Source of the DNA: Lachnospiraceae bacterium
Lineage (GTDB): Bacteria; Bacillota; Clostridia; Lachnospirales; Lachnospiraceae
Assembly (NCBI GenBank): GCA_017428105.1
Contig: JAFRRM010000029.1
Location: 1 to 64,000, forward strand
Reading direction: 5' to 3'
DNA length: 64,000 nt
The number at the start of each line of letters is the position of its first letter. Positions within the stretch are counted from its first letter, which is position 1. Shown piece by piece: positions 17,025 through 25,865 of the stretch. The notes under the pieces are model-generated. The model did no database searches. It was not told the origin of the DNA and worked only from the letters and a program-made list of their open reading frames with translations. The position numbers and the translations under genes were made by a program.

Positions 17025-17872
17025 TCCTTTCGGCCGTAGATCTCCCGCGCGGTCTCCTCCAGTTCCTCCGCATCCATGAACCGCCCGTAATACCGGAACG
17101 TCGGCGCACAGGAGCGCAGAACGAAGGCGTAATACCCGTTCCGCGGCAGGGAAGGCGTGTCCAGCGCCGTCCGGGCCTGATCCAGCAGGTCCTGAACGGC
17201 CTCCTCCGCCTCCTCCGGCCCATTTTCCAGCGTTACCAGATCGGCCAGATTGAGGTATGTGACGGCCATTTCCAGTTCGCCGCCGGGTATGTTCTCCATG
17301 ACGGACAGGGCTCTCCCGTAATACGACCGGGCTTCCGGATAACGGCCCAGGTCCATGAGCGCCAGCGCCATGTTGTTGTACAGGCCGCCCAGGCGGGAGT
17401 CCGGCGCTCTCAGGTGCGCCTCGTAGACCGCCTGCGCCTTTTCATAATATGGCAGCGCTTCCGCAGAACGGCCGAAGGTCTTATACACCGTTGCGATGTT
17501 CACCCATGCGGTCGCGCCGGTGAGGGAACCTTCCATCCCGGTCTCTTCCAGCAGGGTCAGCGCGGCGTTCACCGCCGCCATCGCCTCCGCTTCCCGGCCG
17601 CGTTTGCGCAGCAGGCCCATCCGCTCGCCCTGGATGGCCAGCGCGCCTTTTTTGTCGCCGCCGGCCAGGGCGTCCGCCAGCCAGTAATCCAGGTGGCGCT
17701 CCGCGGCGGCCCAGTCGTCGCGGCTTAAGTGCTCGTCCAGCTTTTCGATGATGCGGGACATGGGAACGGGACGGGCGGGAGCCTCTGGAAGAGCCGCGTG
17801 CATGTTGAGGAGGCACTGGGGCTCCGCGTAGTCTTCTTTTTTCAGTTCGCCGTTCATTCGTTCGTCAGACAT
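17021..17872 (-). CDS. Tetratricopeptide repeat protein
   Basis: A 283-residue soluble protein made mainly of TPR units. Clear ones are AMAAVNAALTLLEETG, ALPYYEKAQAVYEAHL and ARSYYGRALSVMENI, each followed by an A/G-rich partner helix. It probably works as a protein-protein scaffold, perhaps for the DUF4037 protein coupled to its 3' end. The start at 17872 has CCGGAGG upstream, and a promoter lies about 35 nt further on. Confidence 0.88.
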   Translation of the reverse strand: MSDERMNGELKKEDYAEPQCLLNMHAALPEAPARPVPMSRIIEKLDEHLSRDDWAAAERHLDYWLADALAGGDKKGALAIQGERMGLLRKRGREAEAMAAVNAALTLLEETGMEGSLTGATAWVNIATVYKTFGRSAEALPYYEKAQAVYEAHLRAPDSRLGGLYNNMALALMDLGRYPEARSYYGRALSVMENIPGGELEMAVTYLNLADLVTLENGPEEAEEAVQDLLDQARTALDTPSLPRNGYYAFVLRSCAPTFRYYGRFMDAEELEETAREIYGRKE

Positions 17873-17904
17873 GGCAGGCCTCCGGATCTTGCGTTGTTTT
17901 CTCC

Positions 17905-17933
17905 ATCTTAATCAGCGCCGGGATAAAAATCAA
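17905..17933 (-). promoter_or_regulatory. Promoter of the TPR-DUF4037 operon
   Basis: On the minus strand TTGATT (17933-17928), 17 nt, TAAGAT (17910-17905). Confidence 0.6.
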
Positions 17934-18107
17934 GAAGCAGACGCTTCCGTTTTTTTATTTTGCGGACCGGACACAGTTTATGGATCGAAATCTCGTCCGG
18001 CATCGGATTCACTCCGCCTTCTCCCTTGACGAACCCTCTTCCCCGTGAGAAAACATAACAAATGATCGTCCGTTTATCCCTGAATCTATCGATCATACGG
18101 GAGCCTT

Positions 18108-19676
18108 ATGGAAAAACTGACAAATGATACTATTTCGCGGATCTGCCAGCAGGCGGAGGAGTTTCTGCCGAAAAAGAACATGGACCAGAAGGAGCGGCTG
18201 AGGATCCTGCTGCTTCTGGAGGAAGTGCTGCTGTATTATCAGCGCGAGATGGGTGAGGAGCAGGAGTTTGAGATCCGATTCCGGAAACTGCCGGGCCGCC
18301 GGGCGATGAAACTGAAAGTCCGCGGCGCGGAAAAAAATCCGTTCGCCAGGGAAGGCGGGGAATTCGAGATGCTGCGTCGCCTGCAGTCCCCCATACCGGC
18401 CGCGGCGGTATGGAGCCGTCATAACGACTGCAACGTCGTGGATTTCGCGCTGCTGCGGAAAAGGAAGATGTCCTCCGCGGCCAGAACGATGACGGCGGTA
18501 GCCCTGGGCGTGATCCTGGGATTTCTGGGGACCCTGCTGCCGCAGGACCTGCAGAAAACGCTGGCGCAGCATTATGTCGGCCCGATCCTGAACATGCTGC
18601 TGGGCGTGATCACCGCGGTGTCCCTTCCGATGATCTTTTTCTCCCTCTGCTGGGGGATCTGCACGATCGGCGACGTGGAGACGCTGAGCCGGATCGGCAA
18701 GCGGATGCTGGGCCGGTTCATGCTGCTGATCTTCGTGTTCACGACGATCTTCGGTTTCATCGTCTGGCCTTTCTTCCATACCGGCTCCGGCAGCGGAGGC
18801 AGTTTCCGGGCGGAAGAGTTCGTGCAGATGCTGCTGAACGTGGTCCCGAATAACATTCTGAATCCCTTTGTGAAAGGGGATACGCAGCAGATCATTTTCA
18901 TGGCGGTGATCGCGGGGATCATCCTGCTCATCCTCGGGGAGCGGGTCGGCATGCTGACCCGCGGGGTGGAGCAGGTCAATCTGTTCTGCCACCGGCTGAT
19001 GATCCTGTCGAATCAGGTCATTCCCATGATGGTATTCCTGAGCATCCTGAAGATCATTCTGGGCGGCCAGGTCTCGGTGCTGACGCGGTCCATCAAGATC
19101 CTGCCGGCCTTTCTGGTCCTGTGCCTGATCCTGATGGCGGCCATGCTGCTCAAGACCGCCTGGCATCAGAAGCTGCCGGCGGGGCAGCTGCTGAAAAAAA
19201 GCATGAAAGTCTTCCTGATCGGCCTGACCACCGCGTCTTCCGCCGCGGCCATGTCCCAGAACATGGAGGACTGCCGCGACCGCTTCGGCCTGGACGAGCG
19301 GCTGGTGAGCTTCGGCGTCCCGCTGGGGCAGACGCTGTTCAAGCTGGGCGGCATGGCCCGCTTCCTCTGCATCGGCTTCGGGGTGGCGGAGCTGTACGGA
19401 GTGCCCATGGATGCCAACTGGGTCCTGATCCTGATCGTGACCGGCATCCTGCTGTCTGTGTCCGCCCCGCCCGTGGCCGGCGGCACCGCCGTCTGCTTCA
19501 CGATCCTGTTCCGGCAGCTGGGCGTGCCGGAAGACGCGATCGGGATCGCGCTGGCGCTCAACGTGTTCATGGACTTCCCGCTCACCGCCGTCAACCTGTT
19601 CACGCTGCAGATGGAACTGACGGATCTGGCGGGATCGATGAAGCTGCTGGACAGAACCTGCTGGAAAAAAGCGTGA
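18108..19676 (+). CDS. Dicarboxylate/amino acid:cation symporter (DAACS/SDF family)
   Basis: A 522-residue protein. The first ~120 residues are soluble and charged, an extension not needed for the SDF fold. Hydrophobic helices start at about residue 125 (ARTMTAVALGVILGFLG). The C-terminal core carries the substrate region: TASSAAAM resembles the serine-rich hairpin, and GVPLGQTLFKLGG, SAPPVAGGTA and LNVFMDFPLTAVN correspond to the conserved hairpin 2 and helix 8 motifs of GltPh-like transporters. It likely imports glutamate, aspartate or a C4-dicarboxylate with Na+ or H+. The N-terminal extension could be regulatory; I do not recognise it. The ATG has ACGGGAG upstream. Confidence 0.88.
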   Translation: MEKLTNDTISRICQQAEEFLPKKNMDQKERLRILLLLEEVLLYYQREMGEEQEFEIRFRKLPGRRAMKLKVRGAEKNPFAREGGEFEMLRRLQSPIPAAAVWSRHNDCNVVDFALLRKRKMSSAARTMTAVALGVILGFLGTLLPQDLQKTLAQHYVGPILNMLLGVITAVSLPMIFFSLCWGICTIGDVETLSRIGKRMLGRFMLLIFVFTTIFGFIVWPFFHTGSGSGGSFRAEEFVQMLLNVVPNNILNPFVKGDTQQIIFMAVIAGIILLILGERVGMLTRGVEQVNLFCHRLMILSNQVIPMMVFLSILKIILGGQVSVLTRSIKILPAFLVLCLILMAAMLLKTAWHQKLPAGQLLKKSMKVFLIGLTTASSAAAMSQNMEDCRDRFGLDERLVSFGVPLGQTLFKLGGMARFLCIGFGVAELYGVPMDANWVLILIVTGILLSVSAPPVAGGTAVCFTILFRQLGVPEDAIGIALALNVFMDFPLTAVNLFTLQMELTDLAGSMKLLDRTCWKKA

Positions 19677-19731
19677 GAAAAGGCAACAGGAGAACCGTCC
19701 CCCGTCACCTGCGTCCCCCCTGTCACCTTGT

Positions 19732-19775
19732 GTCCCCCTGCCGTGCGAAAAGGCTTGACAGGGGGACGTTTTTTC
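19732..19775 (+). terminator. Terminator of the symporter gene, overlapping the ileS promoter
   Basis: GTCCCCCTG (19732-19740) pairs perfectly with CAGGGGGAC (19759-19767), followed by GTTTTTTCC. The loop contains most of the TTGACA box of the ileS promoter. Confidence 0.65.
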
Positions 19776-19783
19776 CCTATAAT
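19755..19783 (+). promoter_or_regulatory. Sigma-A promoter of the ileS T-box leader
   Basis: TTGACA (19755-19760), 17 nt, TATAAT (19778-19783): perfect consensus, directly upstream of the T-box leader. Confidence 0.92.
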
Positions 19784-19789
19784 GACCGG

Positions 19790-20076
19790 GTAAATTGAAT
19801 ACCCCAAAGACAGTGATGGAGAGAGTACCCTGCCGGCCAAAGGCACAGAGAACCGGGAATGCTGAGAACCGGCGCGAGTAGCGGCAGCGGGAAGGTCACT
19901 CCGGAGTCGCCGCCCGAAAGGGAGAGGTGCGGGGCCGGCACGGCGCCGGTCCGGATGGCATCCCTCGTCAGTAGGCCCGGCCGGGTTCCGCCCGTCAGCG
20001 CGGAGGGTCTGTGTCTGCAGACGCCAAATGGGTGGTACAGCGAGTCGGCTCGTCCCGTTTGGGATGAGTTTTTTTG
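19790..20076 (+). promoter_or_regulatory. T-box leader controlling ileS
   Basis: About 285 nt between promoter and gene. AGAGAACCGGGAATGCTGAG (19848-19867) matches the conserved distal stem I region, and AATGGGTGGTACAGCGAG (20027-20044) contains the T-box sequence that binds the uncharged tRNA acceptor end. It is followed by the terminator stem CTCGTCCC/GGGATGAG and a seven-T run (20049-20075). The ATC at 19960-19962 in GGCATCCC is a candidate isoleucine specifier. Uncharged tRNA-Ile should stabilise the antiterminator and switch on ileS and the overlapping glgP. Confidence 0.88.
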
Positions 20077-20126
20077 TAGGAGAGGAGCCGATGTGGGGTC
20101 GGCCCGGAAAAAGGAGAGGAAACCGC

Positions 20127-23100
20127 ATGTATAAAAAAGTCCCTACCGATCAGAATTTTGTTTCCCGCGAGCAGGAAGTCCTGAAATTCTGGAAGGAGAA
20201 CCACATCTTCGAGAAGTCCGAGGAGGGCCGCAAGGACCGCCCGTGCTATACCTTCTATGACGGGCCGCCCACGGCCAACGGCAAGCCGCACATCGGCCAC
20301 GTGGAGACCCGCGTCATCAAGGACATGATCCCGCGCTACCGCACCATGAAGGGCTATTACGTGCCCCGCAAGGCCGGCTGGGATACCCACGGCCTGCCCG
20401 TGGAGCTGGAAGTGGAAAAGGCGCTGGGCTTGAACGGCAAGGAACAGATCGAAGAGTACGGCATCGAGCCGTTCATCCAGAAGTGTAAGGAATCGGTCTG
20501 GAAATACAAGGAAATGTGGGAGCGGTTCTCGGACATGGTCGGCTTCTGGGCTGACATGGACGATCCCTACGTGACCTATCACGACGAATATATCGAGTCC
20601 GAATGGTGGGCTCTGTCCGAACTGTGGAAGAAGGGACTGCTATACAAGGGATTCAAGATCGTTCCCTACTGCCCGCGCTGCGGCACGCCGCTGTCCACCG
20701 CGGAAGTCTCCCAGGGCTACAAGCTGGTCAAGGAACGCTCCGCCGTCGCCCGCTTCAAAGTGAAGGGCGAGGACAACACGTTCTTCCTGGTGTGGACCAC
20801 CACCCCCTGGACGCTGCCGTCCAACGTGGCGCTCTGCGTGAACCCGAACGAAAACTACGTGAAGGTGTACGTACCGGCGGAAGATAAGAACTACATCCTG
20901 GCGGAAGCGCTGCTGAACGTGATCAGGACCAAGGAAGGCGACCCCGCTCCGGAGATCCGGGAGCGCTGGACCGGCAAGGAACTGGAATACAAGGAGTACG
21001 AGCCGCTGTTTGACTTCACGGGGGAATTCGTGGCGGAGCAGCGGCAGGAGAAGGCGTTCTACGTGACGTGTGACAATTACGTCACCATGACCGACGGTAC
21101 CGGCATCGTGCACATCGCGCCGGCCTTCGGCGAGGACGACGCGAACGTCGGCCGCCACTACGGCCTGCCTTTTGTCCAGTTCGTGGACGGCAAGGGCGAG
21201 ATGACGAAAGAAACGCCGTACGCAGGCCTGTTCGTCAAGAAGGCGGACATGGTGATCCTGCAGGATCTGGAAGATGCCGGCCTGCTGTATGAAGCGCCGA
21301 AGTTCGAGCACGAATATCCGCACTGCTGGCGCTGCGACACGCCCCTGATCTATTACGCCCGCGACTCCTGGTACATCCGCGAAAGCGATTACAAGGACGC
21401 GCTGGTAAAGAACAACAACACCGTCAACTGGCTGCCCGAAGCCATCGGCTCCGGCCGTTTCGGCAACTGGCTGGAAAACATCCAGGACTGGGCCATTTCC
21501 CGCAACCGCTACTGGGGCACGCCCCTCAACATCTGGGAATGCGCCTGCGGCCACCGCGAATGCATCGGCAGCCGCGCGGAACTGGCGGAGAAGAGCGGCG
21601 ATCCCGCGGCGGCAGCAATGGAACTGCACCGCCCGTACGTGGACGGCGTCACGATCCCCTGCCCGAAATGCGGCGGCACCATGCACCGTGTCCCGGAGGT
21701 GATCGACTGCTGGTTCGACTCCGGCGCCATGCCGTTCGCGCAGCATCACTATCCGTTCGAGAATCAGGACAAATTCGCGCAGCAGTTCCCGGCCGCCTTC
21801 ATTTCCGAAGCGGTCGACCAGACCCGCGGCTGGTTCCATTCGCTGATGGCGGAAGGCACGCTGCTGTTCGACAAATCCCCGTACGAAAACGTCATCGTGC
21901 TGGGCCTGGTACAGGACAAGAACGGCCAGAAGATGAGCAAGTCCAAGGGCAACGTCGTGGACCCGTTCGACGCGCTGGCGAAGTACGGCGCAGACGCGAT
22001 CCGCTGGTATTTCTACAACAGCTCCGCCCCCTGGCTGCCCAAGCGCTTCTCCGAAGAAGCCGTGCTGGAAGGCCGCTCCAAATTCATGAGCACGCTGTGG
22101 AACAGCTATGCGTTCTACACGCTGTACGCGGAGATCGATCAGTTCAATCCCGCGGACTATATGACAAACGGCAAGTGGGAACCGAAGGACCTGCCGGTCA
22201 TGGACCGCTGGCTGCTGTCTAAACTGAATACCCTTATTCTGACCGTGGACAAGGCGCTGGACGAATACCACGTCACCGAGGCGTCCCGCGCGCTGGCCGC
22301 GTTCGTGGAGGAACTCTCCAACTGGTACGTGCGCCGCTGCCGCGAGCGCTACTGGGCGCCGGGCATGGAGCAGGACAAGATCAACGCGTACATGACGCTG
22401 TTTGAAGCGCTGCGCACGGTCAGCCTGCTGTCCGCGCCGATGGTCCCGTTCATGACCGAGGCCATCTACCAGAACATCATCCGGCCGGTGATCCCGGGCT
22501 CGGAGGAGAGCATCCATCTGTGCGATTACCCGGTCGCGGACGAGAGCCTGATCGATCCCGCGCTGGAAGCGGACATGGACCACGCCGTGAAGCTGGTCGA
22601 AATGGGCCGCGCGGCCCGCAACGAGGCCGGCGTGAAGAACCGCCAGCCGCTGTCCCGCATGCTGGTCAAGGCGCCGTTTGAGCTGAGCCAGTATTACGAC
22701 GGCATCATCGCGGAAGAACTGAACGTCAAGAACCTGGAGTTCACGGACAGCGTGGAGGACCTCATCGACTACTCCTTCAAGCCGCAGATGCGGACCCTCG
22801 GCCCGCGCCTGGGCAAACTGCTGGGCGAAGTCAAAAAGCAGCTGGAGCAGATCGACGGCGCAGCCGCCATGGCCGAACTGAAGAGTACCGGCAAGCTGAC
22901 GCTGGACCTGTCCGCCGGCCCCGTGGATCTGGCGGAGGATGACCTGCTGATCGCCGTGAGCCAGAAGGAAGGATTCGTCTCCAATCAGGACGGCGACTGC
23001 ACGGTGGTGCTGGACACTTCCCTGACGCCGGAACTGATCGAGGAAGGCTTCGTGCGCGAGATCGTCAGCAAGGTGCAGACCATGCGCAAGGAGACCGGCT

Positions 23101-23297
23101 TCGAGGTCATGGACCGCATCCGGCTCTCGCACACGGGCAATGAGGTGATCGAAGGCATCTTCGCCCGCCGGGGCGGCGTGATCGCCGGCGAAGTGCTGGC
23201 GGAGGAACTGCTTTGCGGCGAGATCCGCGGCTACAGCAAGGAATGGAACATCAACGGCGAGACCGTGACGTTGGGAGTGGAAAAATGGCAGAATTGA
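20127..23297 (+). CDS. ileS: Isoleucine-tRNA ligase (long, eukaryote-like type 2)
   Basis: A 1056-residue class I synthetase charging tRNA-Ile. PTANGKPHIGHV is the HIGH motif (about residue 45) and KMSKSKGNVVDP the KMSKS loop (about 605). CP1 editing-domain marks TTTPWTLPSN and GTGIVHIAPAFGEDD are present. GWDTHGLPVE and the length of the C-terminal part place it with the type 2 (IleS2-like) enzymes, a group that includes mupirocin-tolerant forms. Tolerance here is only a possibility. The start ATG follows AAAAAGGAGAGG, and the T-box leader ends 50 nt upstream. The 3' end overlaps glgP by 13 nt. Confidence 0.97.
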   Translation: MYKKVPTDQNFVSREQEVLKFWKENHIFEKSEEGRKDRPCYTFYDGPPTANGKPHIGHVETRVIKDMIPRYRTMKGYYVPRKAGWDTHGLPVELEVEKALGLNGKEQIEEYGIEPFIQKCKESVWKYKEMWERFSDMVGFWADMDDPYVTYHDEYIESEWWALSELWKKGLLYKGFKIVPYCPRCGTPLSTAEVSQGYKLVKERSAVARFKVKGEDNTFFLVWTTTPWTLPSNVALCVNPNENYVKVYVPAEDKNYILAEALLNVIRTKEGDPAPEIRERWTGKELEYKEYEPLFDFTGEFVAEQRQEKAFYVTCDNYVTMTDGTGIVHIAPAFGEDDANVGRHYGLPFVQFVDGKGEMTKETPYAGLFVKKADMVILQDLEDAGLLYEAPKFEHEYPHCWRCDTPLIYYARDSWYIRESDYKDALVKNNNTVNWLPEAIGSGRFGNWLENIQDWAISRNRYWGTPLNIWECACGHRECIGSRAELAEKSGDPAAAAMELHRPYVDGVTIPCPKCGGTMHRVPEVIDCWFDSGAMPFAQHHYPFENQDKFAQQFPAAFISEAVDQTRGWFHSLMAEGTLLFDKSPYENVIVLGLVQDKNGQKMSKSKGNVVDPFDALAKYGADAIRWYFYNSSAPWLPKRFSEEAVLEGRSKFMSTLWNSYAFYTLYAEIDQFNPADYMTNGKWEPKDLPVMDRWLLSKLNTLILTVDKALDEYHVTEASRALAAFVEELSNWYVRRCRERYWAPGMEQDKINAYMTLFEALRTVSLLSAPMVPFMTEAIYQNIIRPVIPGSEESIHLCDYPVADESLIDPALEADMDHAVKLVEMGRAARNEAGVKNRQPLSRMLVKAPFELSQYYDGIIAEELNVKNLEFTDSVEDLIDYSFKPQMRTLGPRLGKLLGEVKKQLEQIDGAAAMAELKSTGKLTLDLSAGPVDLAEDDLLIAVSQKEGFVSNQDGDCTVVLDTSLTPELIEEGFVREIVSKVQTMRKETGFEVMDRIRLSHTGNEVIEGIFARRGGVIAGEVLAEELLCGEIRGYSKEWNINGETVTLGVEKWQN

Positions 23298-25735
23298 AAA
23301 TCGATAAAGCGATCCTGAAGCAGCGCATCCAGGAATTCCTGAAGCTGCAGATGGTCTCCTCCATAGAAGAGGCCACGCCGGAACAGATCTACATGGCGAT
23401 GTCCATGGCCCTGAAAGAGCAGTTCATGGACGCCTGGACCGAGACCCAGAAGCGCGTCAAGGCCGAGGACCGGAAGATGGTCTACTACATGTCCATGGAG
23501 TTCCTGATGGGCCGCGCGCTGGGCAACAACCTGATCAACCTGGGCGCGCAGGAGGCCGTGAAGGAGATCCTGGACGAGTACGGCATCGACCTGAACGTGA
23601 TCGAGGACCAGGAGCGCGACTGGGCGCTGGGCAACGGCGGTCTGGGCCGTCTGGCGGCCTGCTTCCTGGATTCCCTGGCATCGCTGGGCTATCCGGCCTA
23701 CGGCTGCGGCATCCGCTACAAATACGGCATGTTCCGCCAGAAGATCGAAAACGGCTTCCAGAAGGAAGTCCCGGACGACTGGCTCAAGTACGGCAACCCC
23801 TTTGAGGTCCGCCGCGCCTATCATACCAAGGAGATCCGCTTCGGCGGGTATACCCGCGGCGAATACGACGAGAACGGCCGCGTGCGCTTCTATCACGAAG
23901 GCTATTATTCCGTGCTGGCCGTCCCGTACGACATGCCCGTGGTGGGCTACAAAAACGGCATCATCGACACCCTGCGCATCTGGAGCGCGGAGCCTGTGGA
24001 ACAGCTGGAGCTGTCCTCCTTTGACGCGGGCGACTACGCCGGCGCGGACGCCGCCAAGAACACGGCGGAGACCATCTGCAAGGTCCTGTATCCGAACGAC
24101 AACCACTACACCGGCAAGGAACTGCGCTTAAAACAGCAGTATTTCTTCGTCTCCGCCACGCTGCAGCGCGCGGTGGAGCGCTATATGGAGACTCACGACG
24201 ACATCCACGGCCTGCCCGAGAAGGTCTGCATCCAGATGAACGACACGCACCCCGCGGTCTCCGTGGCGGAGCTGATGCGCATCCTGCTGGACGATTACGA
24301 CCTGGAATGGGACGAGGCCTGGGCCATCACCACGAAGACCTGCGCCTACACCAACCACACCATCATGGCGGAAGCGTCGGAGAAATGGCCCATCGACCTG
24401 TTCTCCCGCCTGCTGCCCCGCATTTATCAGATCGTGGACGAGATCAACCGCCGCTTCGTCAGCGAGGTCCGTCACCGCTATCCCGGCGACGAGAGCAAGA
24501 TCCGGAACATGGCCATCCTGTACGAAGGCCAGGTGCGGATGGCGCCGCTCGCCATCGTGGGCAGCTACTCCGTCAACGGCGTGGCCGAACTGCATACGGA
24601 GATCCTGGAAAAGCGCGAATTCAAGGATTTCTTCGAAATGATGCCGGAGAAATTCAGCAACAAGACCAACGGCGTCACCCAGCGGCGCTTCCTGCTGCAC
24701 GGCAACCCGCTGCTGTCCGAGTGGATCACCCGCCATATCGGCCCCGGCTGGATCACCGACCTGGATCAGCTCAAGGGCCTGCTTCCGCTGGCGGCGGATC
24801 CCGCGGCCCGGCGCGAATTCATGGCCATCAAGCGCCAGAACAAGCTGCGCCTGGCGGAATACATCCGTGAAAACAACGGCATCGAAGTCAATCCGGACTC
24901 CATTTTCGACGTCCAGGTCAAGCGCCTGCACGAGTACAAGCGCCAGCTGCTGAACATCCTGCACGTGATGTATCTGTACAACAAACTGTCGGATTTCCCG
25001 GACATGCCGTTCGTACCGCGCACGTTCATTTTCGGCGCGAAGGCGTCGTCGGGCTATAAGCTGGCCAAGCTGACCATCAAGCTGATCAACAGCGTCGCGG
25101 AGGTCGTGAACAACGATCCGCGCATCCAGGACAAGCTGAAAGTCGTCTTCATCGAGGACTACCGCGTCTCCAACGCGGAGATCATTTTCGCCGCCAGCGA
25201 CGTCAGCGAGCAGATCTCCACCGCTTCCAAGGAAGCCAGCGGCACCGGCAACATGAAGTTCATGCTGAACGGCGCGCTGACCCTGGGCACCATGGACGGC
25301 GCCAACGTGGAGATCGTGGAGGAAGTCGGCCGCGAGAACGCCTTCATCTTCGGCATGAGCGCGGACGAAGTCATGGCGCATGAGCGCAACCGCGACTATG
25401 ACCCCGTCGCCGTTTTCCGCGAGAACGACGAACTGCGCCGCGTCGTGATGCAGCTGGTGAACGGCTTCTACAGCCCCGAGGACCCGGAACTGTTCCGTCC
25501 GCTGTACGACTCCCTGCTCACCGACAAAGTGAACGGCCGCGCGGACATCTACTTCACGCTGCTCGACTTTGCCTCCTACGCGCAGGCGCAGGAAGCCGTG
25601 GAAGCCGCCTACCGCGACCGCGAGAAATGGGCCGCCATGGCCATCCGCAACGTTGCCTGCAGCGGCAAGTTCTCGTCCGACCGGACGATCGAGGAGTACG
25701 TGCACGATATCTGGCATCTGGAAAAAATGGTATAA
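23285..25735 (+). CDS. glgP: Glycogen/starch phosphorylase
   Basis: An 816-residue enzyme (GT35) that releases glucose-1-phosphate from alpha-1,4-glucans. Motifs include YYMSMEFLMGRALGNNL near residue 60, GNGGLGRLAACFLDS near 118, NGVTQRRFL near 460 and the PLP-lysine signature EASGTGNMKFMLNGALT near 650. The length is normal. The start ATG lies inside the last codons of ileS and follows GGGAGTGG, so its expression may be tied to the ileS T-box. That is an odd coupling of glycogen use to isoleucine supply. The family also contains maltodextrin phosphorylases, which I cannot exclude. Confidence 0.95.
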   Translation: MAELKIDKAILKQRIQEFLKLQMVSSIEEATPEQIYMAMSMALKEQFMDAWTETQKRVKAEDRKMVYYMSMEFLMGRALGNNLINLGAQEAVKEILDEYGIDLNVIEDQERDWALGNGGLGRLAACFLDSLASLGYPAYGCGIRYKYGMFRQKIENGFQKEVPDDWLKYGNPFEVRRAYHTKEIRFGGYTRGEYDENGRVRFYHEGYYSVLAVPYDMPVVGYKNGIIDTLRIWSAEPVEQLELSSFDAGDYAGADAAKNTAETICKVLYPNDNHYTGKELRLKQQYFFVSATLQRAVERYMETHDDIHGLPEKVCIQMNDTHPAVSVAELMRILLDDYDLEWDEAWAITTKTCAYTNHTIMAEASEKWPIDLFSRLLPRIYQIVDEINRRFVSEVRHRYPGDESKIRNMAILYEGQVRMAPLAIVGSYSVNGVAELHTEILEKREFKDFFEMMPEKFSNKTNGVTQRRFLLHGNPLLSEWITRHIGPGWITDLDQLKGLLPLAADPAARREFMAIKRQNKLRLAEYIRENNGIEVNPDSIFDVQVKRLHEYKRQLLNILHVMYLYNKLSDFPDMPFVPRTFIFGAKASSGYKLAKLTIKLINSVAEVVNNDPRIQDKLKVVFIEDYRVSNAEIIFAASDVSEQISTASKEASGTGNMKFMLNGALTLGTMDGANVEIVEEVGRENAFIFGMSADEVMAHERNRDYDPVAVFRENDELRRVVMQLVNGFYSPEDPELFRPLYDSLLTDKVNGRADIYFTLLDFASYAQAQEAVEAAYRDREKWAAMAIRNVACSGKFSSDRTIEEYVHDIWHLEKMV

Positions 25736-25865
25736 ATCGCCGAAGCGCTGCCTGCGGCAGGAGAAGCGAGACGATTTATGTGACATCGTCCGAAAAAATG
25801 AATGATGAGGGGAGTTTTTTCGATGACGATGGAGGGGATAGAATGATCGAAGCGGAGATATGATT

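Noticed and set aside
17908-18096. 62-codon minus-strand open frame between the TPR and symporter genes
   Set aside because: It overlaps the TPR-operon promoter, has no ribosome binding site and shows no recognisable motif.
20640-23132. 830-codon antisense open frame across ileS (and similar long ones across glgP, valS, pgm and others)
   Set aside because: These are artefacts of G+C-rich third positions opposite real genes; compositions are His/Arg/Val-rich without domain patterns.
25736-25865. Possible T-box leader before valS
   Set aside because: The gap is only 130 nt and has neither the TGGTACCGCG-type box nor a terminator.
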